Of a DNA stretch of 64,000 nucleotides, positions 18,495 to 27,485 are shown piece by piece. A program made the position numbers and the translations under genes. The stretch's first letter is position 1. Every line of letters begins with the position of its first letter. Below the pieces are notes generated by a model. It made no database searches. It had not been told where the DNA came from and saw only the letters and a program-made list of their open reading frames with translations. Origin of the DNA: Flavobacterium quisquiliarum (GTDB lineage Bacteria; Bacteroidota; Bacteroidia; Flavobacteriales; Flavobacteriaceae); assembly GCF_019308285.1 (NCBI RefSeq), contig NZ_WWEM01000013.1:124001-188000 (forward strand), written 5' to 3'.

Positions 18495-18722
18495 TTACTC
18501 TTCGTAACGATTTACTTCGCGATCATAAAACTCATTCGCTTTCTCAATTAAACTTTCCATTTCGGCATTTAATTCTGCTTCATCAAGATCTTCAGGTTCT
18601 TCTAAAAACTCAACCTCATCGTCTTTCAAATTGATAATAAATCTTGGATAATCAAGATGAATGATAAAGATATCATCTGGAAAATCAGTATTGTCTCCAA
18701 GTAAAAATTTAGGTAATTCCAT
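18495..18722 (-). CDS. Small acidic protein of unknown function
   Basis: 75 residues with roughly one third Asp/Glu. It starts MELPKFLLGDNTDFPDDIF and has a predicted beta-strand segment (IIHLDYPRFIINL) followed by an acidic helix (DEAELNAEMESLIEKANEFYDREV). I do not recognise a family. It looks like a real gene: clean ATG, codon use like its neighbours, and position between the MATE and LTA-synthase-like genes on one strand. No signal peptide, so probably cytoplasmic. Confidence 0.7.
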   Translation of the reverse strand: MELPKFLLGDNTDFPDDIFIIHLDYPRFIINLKDDEVEFLEEPEDLDEAELNAEMESLIEKANEFYDREVNRYEE

Positions 18723-18811
18723 ATTTATTTTTTTTATTAATGGTTATTTTTATTTTTTGCCACAGATTAAAAAGATTTCTTTATCAAAAGTGACTTATTT
18801 TAGATCCAAAT

Positions 18812-20197
18812 TTAGTTATTTGAAACCGAATTTGTAATTAATTTCTTAGTCAGATAATTAAAGCGTAAATACAACATCACAGCCGCAGCGGTTAGACCTG
18901 CTAAAAGTCCAATCCAAACTCCTTGCGCTTTCAATTCGGTATGTTCCCCCAAATAATAAGAAATCGGAAAACCAATTACCCAATACGCCACAAACGTAAT
19001 ATACATTGGAATTTTAACATCCTGTAATCCTCTTAGCGCTCCTAAAACTACAACCTGAATTCCGTCGGAAATCTGAAAAACAGCCGCTATCAGTAATAAT
19101 TTCGAAGCAATTGCAATTACCTCTGTATTATCCGTAAGCTGAATTGTGTTTTCCATATTCAAGAAAATATGAGGCAAAACAGTATGAAAAGCAATGAAAA
19201 CCAAAGCAAAGAAAACTTCTAAAACAATAGCCAGCAGGAAAATAGATCTCGCTACAACAAGTAGTTTTTTATAATCCATCAAGCCTCTTTGATTACTCAC
19301 ACGAATCATCGAAGTTACGCTTAATCCCATTGCAAACATAAAAGTAAGCGAAGCCAAACTCAGTGCAATTTGATTTGCCGCCTGACTTGTTTTTCCAATA
19401 TTCCCGCAAAGCCAGATCGAAGCTGTAAACAAAACCACTTCAAACAACATTTGCATGGCTGATGGAAAACCAATGCTGATAATTTTCTTTATAGTTGCTT
19501 TTTTAATTTCATTAAAACTAAACCCTTTGAAAAAACGCTTTAAATCTTCTCTTCGCGAAAGCATAATATGCATAAACATGACCAAAAAGATTCTTGAAAT
19601 CACGGTACCCAATGCTGCACCAATAATTCCCATTTTAGGAAAAAACCAAATTCCATAGATCAAAACATAATTGATTCCAACGTGCAATACATTGGCCATT
19701 ACCATGGCATACATCGAATATTTCGTTAATGACATTCCGTCTGCAAATTGTTTATAGCCTTGATACATTACTAATGGGATCAATGAAAAAGCCACCCAGC
19801 CTAAATATGGTTTTGCCAAAACAATAACATCTTCCGGCTGTTTTAGCAATTCCATTATGGGTTTTGCGCACATTATGACACTAAAAAGTATCAAACCAAG
19901 AATTGTACAAAGAAACAAACCGTGATGAAATGCAGAACGAATTTTAATATCGTTTTTCTCTGCATCGCCTTCAGCAACAATTGGAGTAATAGCCGTTGAA
20001 AATCCAATTCCCAGAGACATTGCAATAAAAATCATACTATTACCAAGAGAAACCGCAGCCAGTTCTGTACTCCCAATTTTTCCCACCATAATATTATCGA
20101 CAATACCAATTAAGGTATGCCCGACCATTCCTAAAATAACAGGGTAAGCCAGTCTTAAATTATACGAAAACTCTTGGGTGTACTGCTTTAAATTCAC
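18812..20197 (-). CDS. MATE-family efflux transporter (NorM-like)
   Basis: 461 residues with 12 hydrophobic helices in two homologous halves. The N-terminal PVILGMVGHTLIGIVDNIMVGKIGSTELAAVSLGNS is the classic NorM/MATE helix 1-2 signature, and AANQIALSLASLTFMFAMGLSVTSMIRVSNQRG is the matching segment of the second half. It exports cationic drugs or metabolites in exchange for Na+ or H+. First of three genes on this strand; the 89-base gap to the small acidic protein gene includes a fragment of the GCCACAGATTA repeat. Confidence 0.92.
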   Translation of the reverse strand: MNLKQYTQEFSYNLRLAYPVILGMVGHTLIGIVDNIMVGKIGSTELAAVSLGNSMIFIAMSLGIGFSTAITPIVAEGDAEKNDIKIRSAFHHGLFLCTILGLILFSVIMCAKPIMELLKQPEDVIVLAKPYLGWVAFSLIPLVMYQGYKQFADGMSLTKYSMYAMVMANVLHVGINYVLIYGIWFFPKMGIIGAALGTVISRIFLVMFMHIMLSRREDLKRFFKGFSFNEIKKATIKKIISIGFPSAMQMLFEVVLFTASIWLCGNIGKTSQAANQIALSLASLTFMFAMGLSVTSMIRVSNQRGLMDYKKLLVVARSIFLLAIVLEVFFALVFIAFHTVLPHIFLNMENTIQLTDNTEVIAIASKLLLIAAVFQISDGIQVVVLGALRGLQDVKIPMYITFVAYWVIGFPISYYLGEHTELKAQGVWIGLLAGLTAAAVMLYLRFNYLTKKLITNSVSNN

Positions 20198-20387
20198 TTG
20201 TAATCAATTTTAGTCGGCAAAGATAATCAGAAGCTTCGAATTCTATCCTATTAATAATATTATATACCAATTTTAAGCAAAAAATAAGACGAACTCAATA
20301 TTATATAAAGATTTTTAAAAATTGTATAACAAACTCGAAATACCTCCGTTTTACTTTTACATTATTAATAATTCAAATATATAAGCC

Positions 20388-20906
20388 ATGAAAAAATTAC
20401 AGATTATTTGCCTAGCTGCTTTTGCTTTTTTATTCTCCAACAACACTTTCGCTCAAGAAACAGAAGCAACAAATTACGATCAGGGATTTAGATTAGGATT
20501 CGGTTTAAATGGAGGATTACCGACCGATGGCGATTACGACTGGGCTCTTGGCGGAGACGTTCGTTTACAATACGATCTTTCTAAAAAAGCCTCTTTAACC
20601 TTAACTACAGGTTTTACAAACTTATTTATGGGAAAAGATGATTTGGGAAATAACATAAAAGATGTTGGATTTATTCCTGCTAAAGCAGGTTTTAAAGCTT
20701 TTGTTTTAAAAGATCAGTTTTATGTTTTAGGAGAATTAGGTGCTGGTTTTGCTGTAACAAATGGTTACGATAAAACGACATTTTTATGGGCTCCAGGAAT
20801 TGGATACGCTAACAAATATATTGATTTGAGCGTTCGTTACGAAGATTATAAAGATTTTAGAACCAATCAAGTAGCACTGCGTGTTGCTTATGGTTTTAAA
20901 CTATAA
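20388..20906 (+). CDS. Small outer-membrane beta-barrel protein
   Basis: 172 residues with a signal peptide ending NTFAQ (about residue 22). The mature chain is a series of amphipathic strands (GFRLGFGLNGGLP, WALGGDVRLQYDL, ASLTLTTGFTNLF, DLSVRYEDY) and ends in QVALRVAYGFKL, a C-terminal aromatic beta-signal-like strand. An eight-stranded OmpA/OmpX-like barrel is likely. The function is unknown. Monocistronic with a strong terminator. Confidence 0.82.
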   Translation: MKKLQIICLAAFAFLFSNNTFAQETEATNYDQGFRLGFGLNGGLPTDGDYDWALGGDVRLQYDLSKKASLTLTTGFTNLFMGKDDLGNNIKDVGFIPAKAGFKAFVLKDQFYVLGELGAGFAVTNGYDKTTFLWAPGIGYANKYIDLSVRYEDYKDFRTNQVALRVAYGFKL

Positions 20907-20939
20907 AAAATAGGTTTAATTTATTATTTTGTTTTTGGT

Positions 20940-20978
20940 AAAAATCCGACAGTCTGCATAACTGTCGGATTTTTTTAT
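20940..20978 (+). terminator. Terminator after the beta-barrel gene
   Basis: AAATCCGACAGT, a short loop, ACTGTCGGATTTTTTT. Confidence 0.85.
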
Positions 20979-21007
20979 TTTATAAAGTTTAGTTTTCAAA
21001 ACAAAAT

Positions 21008-21041
21008 TAAACCCGACTGATTTTAGAAACCTGTCGGGTTA
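21008..21041 (-). terminator. Terminator downstream of the PPK2 gene
   Basis: AACCCGAC (21010-21017) pairs with GTCGGGTT (21033-21040). On the minus strand the stem is followed by TTTAATTTTG. Confidence 0.6.
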
Positions 21042-21082
21042 TAAGAATTATCAAATTAACTCATTTTCTAATTAAACTCAAC

Positions 21083-21970
21083 TTATTTTTCACCGAGTTC
21101 TTTTTTATACAGCTCAATATTCAGTTTTGTTTTTTCGTCTAGTTCAGGTTCTTTAATATCAGTGTGTTTTTTCATTTCTTCCCAGATAATTTTAGCCACA
21201 ATGTAACGTGACATTTCTTTGTCATCTGCAGGAACAATGTACCATGGAGCATGTTTAGTAGAAGTCTTATTAATCGCCTCTTCGTAATACTCCATATATT
21301 CATCCCAATAACCTCGTTCTTTCAAATCTCCAGGCGAGAATTTCCAGTTGTGCTTTTCTTCTTCCAAACGTCTCAGTAAACGCTGGCGTTGTTCTTCTTT
21401 ACTCAAATGCAAGAAAAACTTCATCACAATTGTTCCGTTTTGAGCAATATGTTTTTCAAAATTATTGATCTGTTTAATTCTATCTTCCCAAAAATCCTCT
21501 GTAATATCATCTACTGAATTAATATCCGGTAAATTCTCAGACAAAATATATTCAGGATGCACTCGTGTTACCAAAACATTCTCGTAATGTGTTCTGTTAA
21601 AAATCGCAAACTTTCCTTTTTCTGGCAAAGAAATATAATGGCGCCATAAATAATCATGCTCCAACTCACTTGAATTTGGTGTTTTAAAACTATGCACCAC
21701 TACTCCACGTGGATTAAACTCTTTAAAAACTTCCCGAATCAAACTATCTTTTCCCGAAGTGTCCATTCCCTGAAGACAGATTAAAACAGCGTATTTATTA
21801 TGCGCATACATCACATCCTGTAATTCACTTAATTTCGCCTGAACCTTATCGAGTTTTTCTTCTTTTTCATCATCATCTGCATCTACTTTTAATAAAGTTG
21901 GAAGTTTACTTAACTTGATTTTATCTGTAACTCTAAAATCTTTCGGGTCTATTGATTTCATATTTCGCAT
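21083..21970 (-). CDS. Polyphosphate kinase 2 (PPK2) family phosphotransferase
   Basis: 295 residues. Walker A-like GMDTSGKDS (68-76), the following FNPRGVVVHSFKTP, and FNRTHYENVLVTRVHPE (124-140) with the Walker B/lid Arg are PPK2 hallmarks. It uses polyphosphate to phosphorylate nucleotides; the one-domain length and GMD(T/A)SGKD motif fit the class I/III enzymes acting on NDP or AMP. Residues 30-50 are a charged helix. A second start at codon 4 is possible. Monocistronic. Confidence 0.92.
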   Translation of the reverse strand: MRNMKSIDPKDFRVTDKIKLSKLPTLLKVDADDDEKEEKLDKVQAKLSELQDVMYAHNKYAVLICLQGMDTSGKDSLIREVFKEFNPRGVVVHSFKTPNSSELEHDYLWRHYISLPEKGKFAIFNRTHYENVLVTRVHPEYILSENLPDINSVDDITEDFWEDRIKQINNFEKHIAQNGTIVMKFFLHLSKEEQRQRLLRRLEEEKHNWKFSPGDLKERGYWDEYMEYYEEAINKTSTKHAPWYIVPADDKEMSRYIVAKIIWEEMKKHTDIKEPELDEKTKLNIELYKKELGEK

Positions 21971-22066
21971 TTTTAATTATCATAAATATACTACTTTTAC
22001 ATAGCATAATCCTGCTATTCATTGCAATACTTTTCAATAAATTGCTTTTTTCCAAAGCCATAACAA

Positions 22067-22167
22067 GAGCTTATCCCGATGCATCGGGAGTCGCTTTGTT
22101 CTGTCAGGAAAAAATGCCATTTCTTTTCAAAGTATTTCTCCCGAAGCTTCGGGACTATCAGGGCTAG
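22067..22167. repeat. CCCG...GGGCTAG structured repeat, copy A
   Basis: It begins GAGCTTATCCCGAT and ends CTATCAGGGCTAG. Each end contains a perfect palindrome: TCCCGATGCATCGGGA (22074-22089) and TCCCGAAGCTTCGGGA (22139-22154). The interior differs from the other two copies (45152-45225 and 55685-55775). It has no credible coding content. Confidence 0.7.
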
Positions 22168-22222
22168 GCAGTCATTTTCAAAAGAACTTTTACCTGTAAT
22201 TTTTAGAATTTATATTTAAAGA

Positions 22223-22696
22223 ATGAAAAAGAAAATTATAATAATTCTACTTTTATTAGGATTTCAAGGCTTCTCTCAAAACGAAATTGATTCACTTGAA
22301 GATCAAATTTATGTTGAGAGTTTTGGAAAATGTTTCTCACAGTTAAAGCCACTTCCTGAAGTTAAAAATAGAGCCAAATTAAACAAAATACCATTTTGCA
22401 GTTTATATCAGTGCGTTCGTTATGTACAGTATGTAGAATACGAAGAGAAAATCCAAAATGCGATTTTAAAAAGAGCAGTTGAAATTGCTACATTACTTTA
22501 TAAAAACGAAACTCCAATATATTTAATAAGCGGAATGAATAGTTCAGATAAAGCATTGATAAAGAACATTAATTTAAAAGATGACAATAAATTAGTGTAT
22601 ATAAGTGTTGCAGAATGCATTTCATCTAGTACCTTGGACAGAATTCAAGAAGTTGTAAATAATGAAACTACAAGACTTATAAAATCTAAAAAATAA
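22223..22696 (+). CDS. Secreted protein of unknown function
   Basis: 157 residues with a clear signal peptide (MKKKIIIILLLLGFQGFSQ). The mature part has four cysteines, at about residues 37, 59, 64 and 131 (FGKCFSQL, PFCSLYQCVR, AECISSST), consistent with one or two disulfides. No family is recognised. The ATG at 22223 is directly followed by the signal sequence. It is 16 bases upstream of the next gene and probably cotranscribed with it. Confidence 0.7.
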   Translation: MKKKIIIILLLLGFQGFSQNEIDSLEDQIYVESFGKCFSQLKPLPEVKNRAKLNKIPFCSLYQCVRYVQYVEYEEKIQNAILKRAVEIATLLYKNETPIYLISGMNSSDKALIKNINLKDDNKLVYISVAECISSSTLDRIQEVVNNETTRLIKSKK

Positions 22697-22712
22697 AAAA
22701 TTAACTCTTTTC

Positions 22713-23549
22713 ATGGAAAAATTCACCTTAGAAATATTATTTCAAATTATCGGAATCGGTTCGGCATCAGGATTATTTTTTAACAACGATGCACTTTATG
22801 TAATTGGCGACAACAGCGGATTCTTATACGAATACAATATGCAGAATCAGCAATTAAATCAGCACGCTTTAATTGATAATCCGACGCAGAATATTCCAAA
22901 AAACTTAAAACCTGATTTTGAATCCTTAACAAATCATAATGACACATTGTATGTTTTTGGTTCTGGTTCCACCGAAAACAGAAATAAAATGATTGAGTTT
23001 GATTTGAAGTCTAAAACTGTTTTGCAGCAAAACAATCTAGTCGATTTATATGCTTTAATGCAAAGTTTCGGCGAAATAAAACCCGAAGATTTCAATTTAG
23101 AAGGCGCTATTTTCGATGGAGAAAACTGGTATTTATTCAATCGAGGAAATGGTATTTCAAATAAAAACACGATTTTTACGATTCACGCCAAAAAGCTGGA
23201 TGAAGAATTTGCTTTAATTGCTGTTAATTATAAACTTCCAAAAATAAAAGGCATTCGTTCCAGTTTTACTGATGCCATTTTGGTTGAAGATAAAATCTAT
23301 TTTCTTTCTACTGTAGAAGACACGAAATCAACTTACGATGATGGTGAAATTCTGGGAAGTTTCATTGGCCGAATCGATGCTAAAACCATGAAAATCGATT
23401 TTACTCAAAAAATTACTTCAACCAATAAATTTGAAGGTTTGACTTTCTATAAAAAAGAAAACAATAAAATCGAGTTTTTACTTTGCGAAGATAACGACAC
23501 GGAACTTTTAGAAACTAAAATTTATAAATTGACATTGCCGATTAAATAA
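22713..23549 (+). CDS. Propeller-like protein of unknown function
   Basis: 278 residues, no signal peptide. Repeating beta-rich units of the form LYVIGDNSGFLYEYN, LYVFGSGST...MIEFDL, WYLFNRGNGIS, IYFLSTVEDT and LTFYK...EFLLCEDND suggest a beta-propeller-like fold. It resembles a Bacteroidota family of unknown function (from memory DUF6929; unverified). The function is unknown. Sixteen bases after the preceding secreted-protein gene, so likely the second gene of a two-gene operon. Confidence 0.72.
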   Translation: MEKFTLEILFQIIGIGSASGLFFNNDALYVIGDNSGFLYEYNMQNQQLNQHALIDNPTQNIPKNLKPDFESLTNHNDTLYVFGSGSTENRNKMIEFDLKSKTVLQQNNLVDLYALMQSFGEIKPEDFNLEGAIFDGENWYLFNRGNGISNKNTIFTIHAKKLDEEFALIAVNYKLPKIKGIRSSFTDAILVEDKIYFLSTVEDTKSTYDDGEILGSFIGRIDAKTMKIDFTQKITSTNKFEGLTFYKKENNKIEFLLCEDNDTELLETKIYKLTLPIK

Positions 23550-23559
23550 AACTTAGTGA

Positions 23560-23700
23560 ACCTTTGTGAAAAAATTATTCGCAAAGATTTTCGCAGAGAA
23601 ACATAAAACTTGCGATTACAATATAACGTAGAGACGCACTGCCGTGCGTCTCTACAATAGAAAACCTTTGTAACTTTGTTTCTTTGCAACTTTGAACCTT
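23560..23700. repeat. Composite repeat region with a perfect 12-bp hairpin
   Basis: At 23628-23655, GTAGAGACGCAC, loop TGCC and GTGCGTCTCTAC form a perfect hairpin. It is flanked by looser CCTTTGTGAA / CGCAAAGATTTTCGCAGAG words on the left and ACCTTTGTAACTTTG words on the right. The core is much richer in G+C than the surroundings, so it looks like an inserted REP-type element. Confidence 0.7.
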
Positions 23701-23773
23701 TAAAAAAAACTTTTTTTTAACCCGTCCCAACCTTTTTATCTTTTTATCTCTCTATATAAGAAAGACAACAATT

Positions 23774-24310
23774 GTGATAAACGAAACTCAAATAACAAAT
23801 TGTAAAAAGATGCACCGCGATGCCCAACGTCAAGTGTACGAATACATGGCGCCAAAGTTGTACCGCCTTTGTAAAAGATATTTAAAAAAGGAAGAAGAAA
23901 TTGAAGAAGCTCTGGCCGATTCTTTCTTTACCATTTTCACCAAACTGGATCAGTTAAAAGAAGCTTATGCATTTGAAGCCTGGGCAAGACGCATAACTGT
24001 AAACCATTGTTTGGCGACGATTCGTAAAGAAACCAACTTCAACATGTATTTAGACGATGTGAAACTGCTTTCGCAGCCTTCTGTCGACGAACTGAATACA
24101 TTAGAGGAAGAAGATTTACTTAATTTATTAAACCACATTCCGGACGGCTGTAAAACTGTGTTCAACCTTTTTGTAATTGAAGGTTATGCTCACAAAGAAA
24201 TAGCCGAAATGCTGAAGATCTCCGAAGGCACCTCGAAATCACAATTGAATGCCGCTAAGACCAAACTGAAAGAACTGGTTAATAAACTGTATTATCAAAA
24301 AGCAAAATAG
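23774..24310 (+). CDS. ECF-type RNA polymerase sigma factor
   Basis: 178 residues. Region 2 is seen in LYRLCKRYLKKEEEIEEALADSFFTIFTKLDQL...FEAWARRITVNHCL (helix that opens the -10 region) and region 4 in LLNHIPDGCKTVFNLFVIEGYAHKEIAEMLKISEGTSKSQLNAAKTKLKEL (helix-turn-helix). The start is GTG at 23774; an ATG at 23813 (MHRDAQRQVYEY) is the alternative. It ends 2 bases before the next ATG, so it is translationally coupled to the membrane protein behind it, the usual sigma/anti-sigma order. It heads a four-gene operon ending at 27836. Confidence 0.93.
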   Translation: MINETQITNCKKMHRDAQRQVYEYMAPKLYRLCKRYLKKEEEIEEALADSFFTIFTKLDQLKEAYAFEAWARRITVNHCLATIRKETNFNMYLDDVKLLSQPSVDELNTLEEEDLLNLLNHIPDGCKTVFNLFVIEGYAHKEIAEMLKISEGTSKSQLNAAKTKLKELVNKLYYQKAK

Positions 24311-24312
24311 TC

Positions 24313-25278
24313 ATGGACAATCAAGATAAATTATTCGATAAAATAAAACAAGCTTCGCAAAATGCCGAGTTTAAAGACTTTCCGGGAATGGAAAAAGTCT
24401 GGTCGCGTGTTGAAGATAAACTGGACAAAAAAGAAGATAAAAAGACAATTGTATTGTGGAAAAAAATTGCTGTTGCGGCTTCTCTTCTTTTATTAATCTC
24501 TTTGGGTTCACAATTTTTACATACAAGTAAAGAGGACGTAAACGAAACCCCAAAAGTTGTAGTTAACGAAAAAGAAAACATTGAAACTCCAGCAGCAGAG
24601 AATAATGAAACAGTTGTTTCTTCAGATACACCATTAGTTCCAAAAGAAGAAGCTGTTGAAATTTTAGACAAACAGATCAAACAGCAGGAAAAAGTAGCTG
24701 TACATGAAATACAATCTACTCCAAAAGCAATTGCCCCTCCTCCTATTGTGACCGAAAGAGCTAATTATGATGCTATAATGTCGGCATCGCCAATACGTGC
24801 AGCAGAATCAACAGAAGACGACAACAGTATTAATTCTGAAAAAGAAGTCACTTATCAAATGGGATATTCAAGCAATCCTAAAAGAGAATCTGCGAAAGTT
24901 GCTTTTGCTGAAAAAAATGCGCCTAAAACCAAAAAAAGCAACCCTTTGGTAGTGCTAAACGGAACTGCAATGGCTCATAGCGATGATGCCAAAAAAGACA
25001 AAATGATCCAAAGGGAAATTCCAAATCTAAATCCTGAAAATGTAGATTCACTGGTAGTTTTGGATGAACCATTGTACATCATTGACGGAATTTATTATTC
25101 TGAAAATGATTTGTTTGGCAATAACCCAACGAGTCCGTATGCGCCTTTAGACAAACAAGACATTAAAACCATAACCATTTTGCAAGACCTTGAAGCTACC
25201 GAGAAATATGGCGAAAAAGGTAAAAAAGGAGTTGTTATCATTACTACAAAAACAGGAAAACCAACTCTGAAAAAATAA
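24313..25278 (+). CDS. Anti-sigma-like membrane protein with C-terminal plug-like modules
   Basis: 321 residues. A cytosolic N-terminus (about 1-45, helix FPGMEKVWSRVEDKL) precedes one membrane helix (about 47-68) and a long charged periplasmic linker. Residues 251-315 read like the end of a SusC/TonB receptor plug: YIIDG (255-259), a strand KTITIL (285-290), YGEKGKKG (299-306) and VVIITTK (307-313). Just before it, PLVVLNG (211-217) plus NLNPENVDSLVVL looks like a degenerate second copy. Position behind an ECF sigma gene suggests an anti-sigma factor, but no known anti-sigma domain is certain, and a plug-like tail on such a protein is unusual. Confidence 0.75.
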   Translation: MDNQDKLFDKIKQASQNAEFKDFPGMEKVWSRVEDKLDKKEDKKTIVLWKKIAVAASLLLLISLGSQFLHTSKEDVNETPKVVVNEKENIETPAAENNETVVSSDTPLVPKEEAVEILDKQIKQQEKVAVHEIQSTPKAIAPPPIVTERANYDAIMSASPIRAAESTEDDNSINSEKEVTYQMGYSSNPKRESAKVAFAEKNAPKTKKSNPLVVLNGTAMAHSDDAKKDKMIQREIPNLNPENVDSLVVLDEPLYIIDGIYYSENDLFGNNPTSPYAPLDKQDIKTITILQDLEATEKYGEKGKKGVVIITTKTGKPTLKK

Positions 25279-25283
25279 TACGC

Positions 25284-25316
25284 TGCTTTGTCAAAGTCTG
25301 CAGCTTTGACAAAGCA
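25284..25316. repeat. Perfect 13-bp hairpin inside the sigma/VWA operon
   Basis: TGCTTTGTCAAAG (25284-25296), loop TCTGCAG, CTTTGACAAAGCA (25304-25316). No T run follows, so it is not a standard terminator. It may be an RNA processing or stability element, or a small repeat, in the 71-base gap between two operon genes. Confidence 0.65.
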
Positions 25317-25349
25317 AAATCCGAATATTAATTCTTAAAAATTATTATC

Positions 25350-27476
25350 ATGAAAAGTTTAAAACTTATTTCATCAGCCATTGCTATGCTTATATGTTTC
25401 GTAACCATGGCACAAGAAAGAACAATTACTGGAACTGTTACAGATGAATCTAATTCACCGCTTCCTGGTGTTCAGATAACGATTAAAGGCACTAAAAAAA
25501 ACAGCCTGACAGATTATGAAGGAAACTATTCTATTCAAGCTAAAAAAGGAGATGCTTTAGTCTTTAGTTTTATAGGAATGGATTCTCAAACTATTTACGT
25601 TAAAAATTCAAATACAATAAACGCTACATTAAAAGAAAATTCTAATCAACTTAGTGAAGTTGTTGTTACAGGTTATCACGCTGTTAAAAAACAAATGATA
25701 ACCGGTTCGGTAGCAATGGTTCGAAGTACAGGTTCAGGTGTACAAGTTCAAAATGGTGTTGGTTATCTTGCCAGTCCAAGTCCAACTATTGCTATTCGCG
25801 GAACCGCCACTGTTTCTCCAAAAAACGAACCTTTATACATTATTGACGGACTTCCTGCAAAAGCCAATCAAATGGCAAAAATTAATCCGAATGATATTGA
25901 TAATGTTTCGGTTTTAAAAGATCAGTCGGCAACCTCGATTTATGGCAGCAAAGCTTCAAATGGAGTTGTTGTTATTTCTACTAAAAACAACCTTTATAAA
26001 AACCTTTCAGAAAAAGAATTAGATCAAAAATTAAACATTCTGCCAATTCCAGCCGAACCAACTCAGGAAGATTATGATGCTTTTGTAGAAAATGCTTTTG
26101 AAAATCCAAAAACAGCACCGCTTTCTACTTTTTCTATCGATGTTGATAATGCTTCTTATACGAATATCAGACGCTTTTTAAACAATGGCCAGCAAGTTCC
26201 AAAAGATGCCGTTCGTGTAGAAGAAATGGTTAATTTTTTCAAATACACTTACCCACAGCCAAAAAATGAACATCCGTTTTCGATTAATACAGAACTGAGC
26301 GATTCGCCTTGGAATTCAAATAATAAAATCCTAAAAATTGGTTTACAAGGAAAAAACATTCCTACTGATGATTTACCAGCCTCAAATCTTGTTTTTCTGA
26401 TTGATGTTTCGGGTTCTATGAGTGATTTAAACAAACTGCCATTATTGAAACAATCTTTTAAAATATTGGTAAACGAATTACGTCCAAAAGACAAAGTGGC
26501 AATTGTAGTTTATGCCGGCGCAGCAGGAATGGTTTTACCTCCAACTTCTGGAGAAGAAAAGAAAACAATCATTGACGCTTTAGACAAATTAGAATCTGGA
26601 GGAAGCACGGCGGGAGGAGCAGGAATTGAACTGGCTTACAAAACAGCAACGGAAAATTTCATTAAAGGTGGCAACAATCGTGTAATTCTGGCAACTGACG
26701 GAGATTTTAACGTAGGAAGTTCTTCCAACTCAGATATGGAAAAATTAATTGAAGAAAAAAGAAAAACGGGTGTTTTCCTGACTTGTTTAGGTTATGGAAT
26801 GGGGAATTACAAAGACAGCAAAATGGAAATCCTTGCCGATAAAGGAAATGGAAATTACGCGTACATCGACAACATTCAGGAAGCGAATCGTTTTTTAGGA
26901 AAAGAATTTAAAGGTTCAATGTTTGCTATCGCGAAAGATGTAAAAATCCAGATTGAATTCAACCCCAAACAAGTGCAATCGTATCGTTTGATTGGTTATG
27001 AAAATAGAAAACTGCGTCCAGAAGATTTTAAAAATGATGCCATTGATGCTGGAGAATTAGGAAGTAATCATACCGTAACGGCTTTGTATGAAATTATCCC
27101 TGCTGGTGTAAAAAGCGATTATTTAACAGCACAAACAGATGATTTAAAATACACTAAAACGGAAACCAATTCTAGTAATTACAGCAATGAATTGGCAACA
27201 GTAAAATTCCGTTACAAAAAACCTGATGGCGAAAAAAGCATCGAAATGGTTCAGGTAATCGAGAATAAATCAATTGCTTTGAATAAGGCGAGTGATGATA
27301 TGAAATTTAGTACTGCGGTAGCTTGGTTCGGATTGAAATTAAGAGATTCAAAATTAATTGCTGACAAATCATCAGAAGAAATTGCAAAACTGGCAAAACA
27401 AGGAAATTCAAATGATGGCGAAGGTTACAAAGCGGAGTTTATTCGTTTGGTGGAAGGTGCAAAACAATTTAATTAA
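25350..27476 (+). CDS. VWA-domain protein with carboxypeptidase-regulatory and TonB-plug-like domains
   Basis: 708 residues. Order: signal peptide (1-21); CarboxypepD_reg-like domain (about 25-110, ITGTVTDESNSPLPGVQITIKG); plug-like domain (about 110-215, with YIIDGLP, VSVLKDQSATSIYG and GVVVISTK); a YfbK-type N-terminal region (FSIDVDNASYTNIRRFL); a von Willebrand A domain whose MIDAS motif is DVSGSMS at 352-358 with LATDGDFNVG downstream; and a C-terminal DUF3520-like part. It resembles E. coli YfbK with a SusC-like N-terminus grafted on, but has no outer-membrane barrel. Likely periplasmic or surface, binding a partner through a metal ion. Confidence 0.88.
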   Translation: MKSLKLISSAIAMLICFVTMAQERTITGTVTDESNSPLPGVQITIKGTKKNSLTDYEGNYSIQAKKGDALVFSFIGMDSQTIYVKNSNTINATLKENSNQLSEVVVTGYHAVKKQMITGSVAMVRSTGSGVQVQNGVGYLASPSPTIAIRGTATVSPKNEPLYIIDGLPAKANQMAKINPNDIDNVSVLKDQSATSIYGSKASNGVVVISTKNNLYKNLSEKELDQKLNILPIPAEPTQEDYDAFVENAFENPKTAPLSTFSIDVDNASYTNIRRFLNNGQQVPKDAVRVEEMVNFFKYTYPQPKNEHPFSINTELSDSPWNSNNKILKIGLQGKNIPTDDLPASNLVFLIDVSGSMSDLNKLPLLKQSFKILVNELRPKDKVAIVVYAGAAGMVLPPTSGEEKKTIIDALDKLESGGSTAGGAGIELAYKTATENFIKGGNNRVILATDGDFNVGSSSNSDMEKLIEEKRKTGVFLTCLGYGMGNYKDSKMEILADKGNGNYAYIDNIQEANRFLGKEFKGSMFAIAKDVKIQIEFNPKQVQSYRLIGYENRKLRPEDFKNDAIDAGELGSNHTVTALYEIIPAGVKSDYLTAQTDDLKYTKTETNSSNYSNELATVKFRYKKPDGEKSIEMVQVIENKSIALNKASDDMKFSTAVAWFGLKLRDSKLIADKSSEEIAKLAKQGNSNDGEGYKAEFIRLVEGAKQFN

Positions 27477-27485
27477 TTACTGACA

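Noticed and set aside
21952..22167. 71-codon open frame on the plus strand
   Set aside because: It overlaps the start of the PPK2 gene and its second half is the structured repeat, copy A; it has no start signal or protein-like composition.
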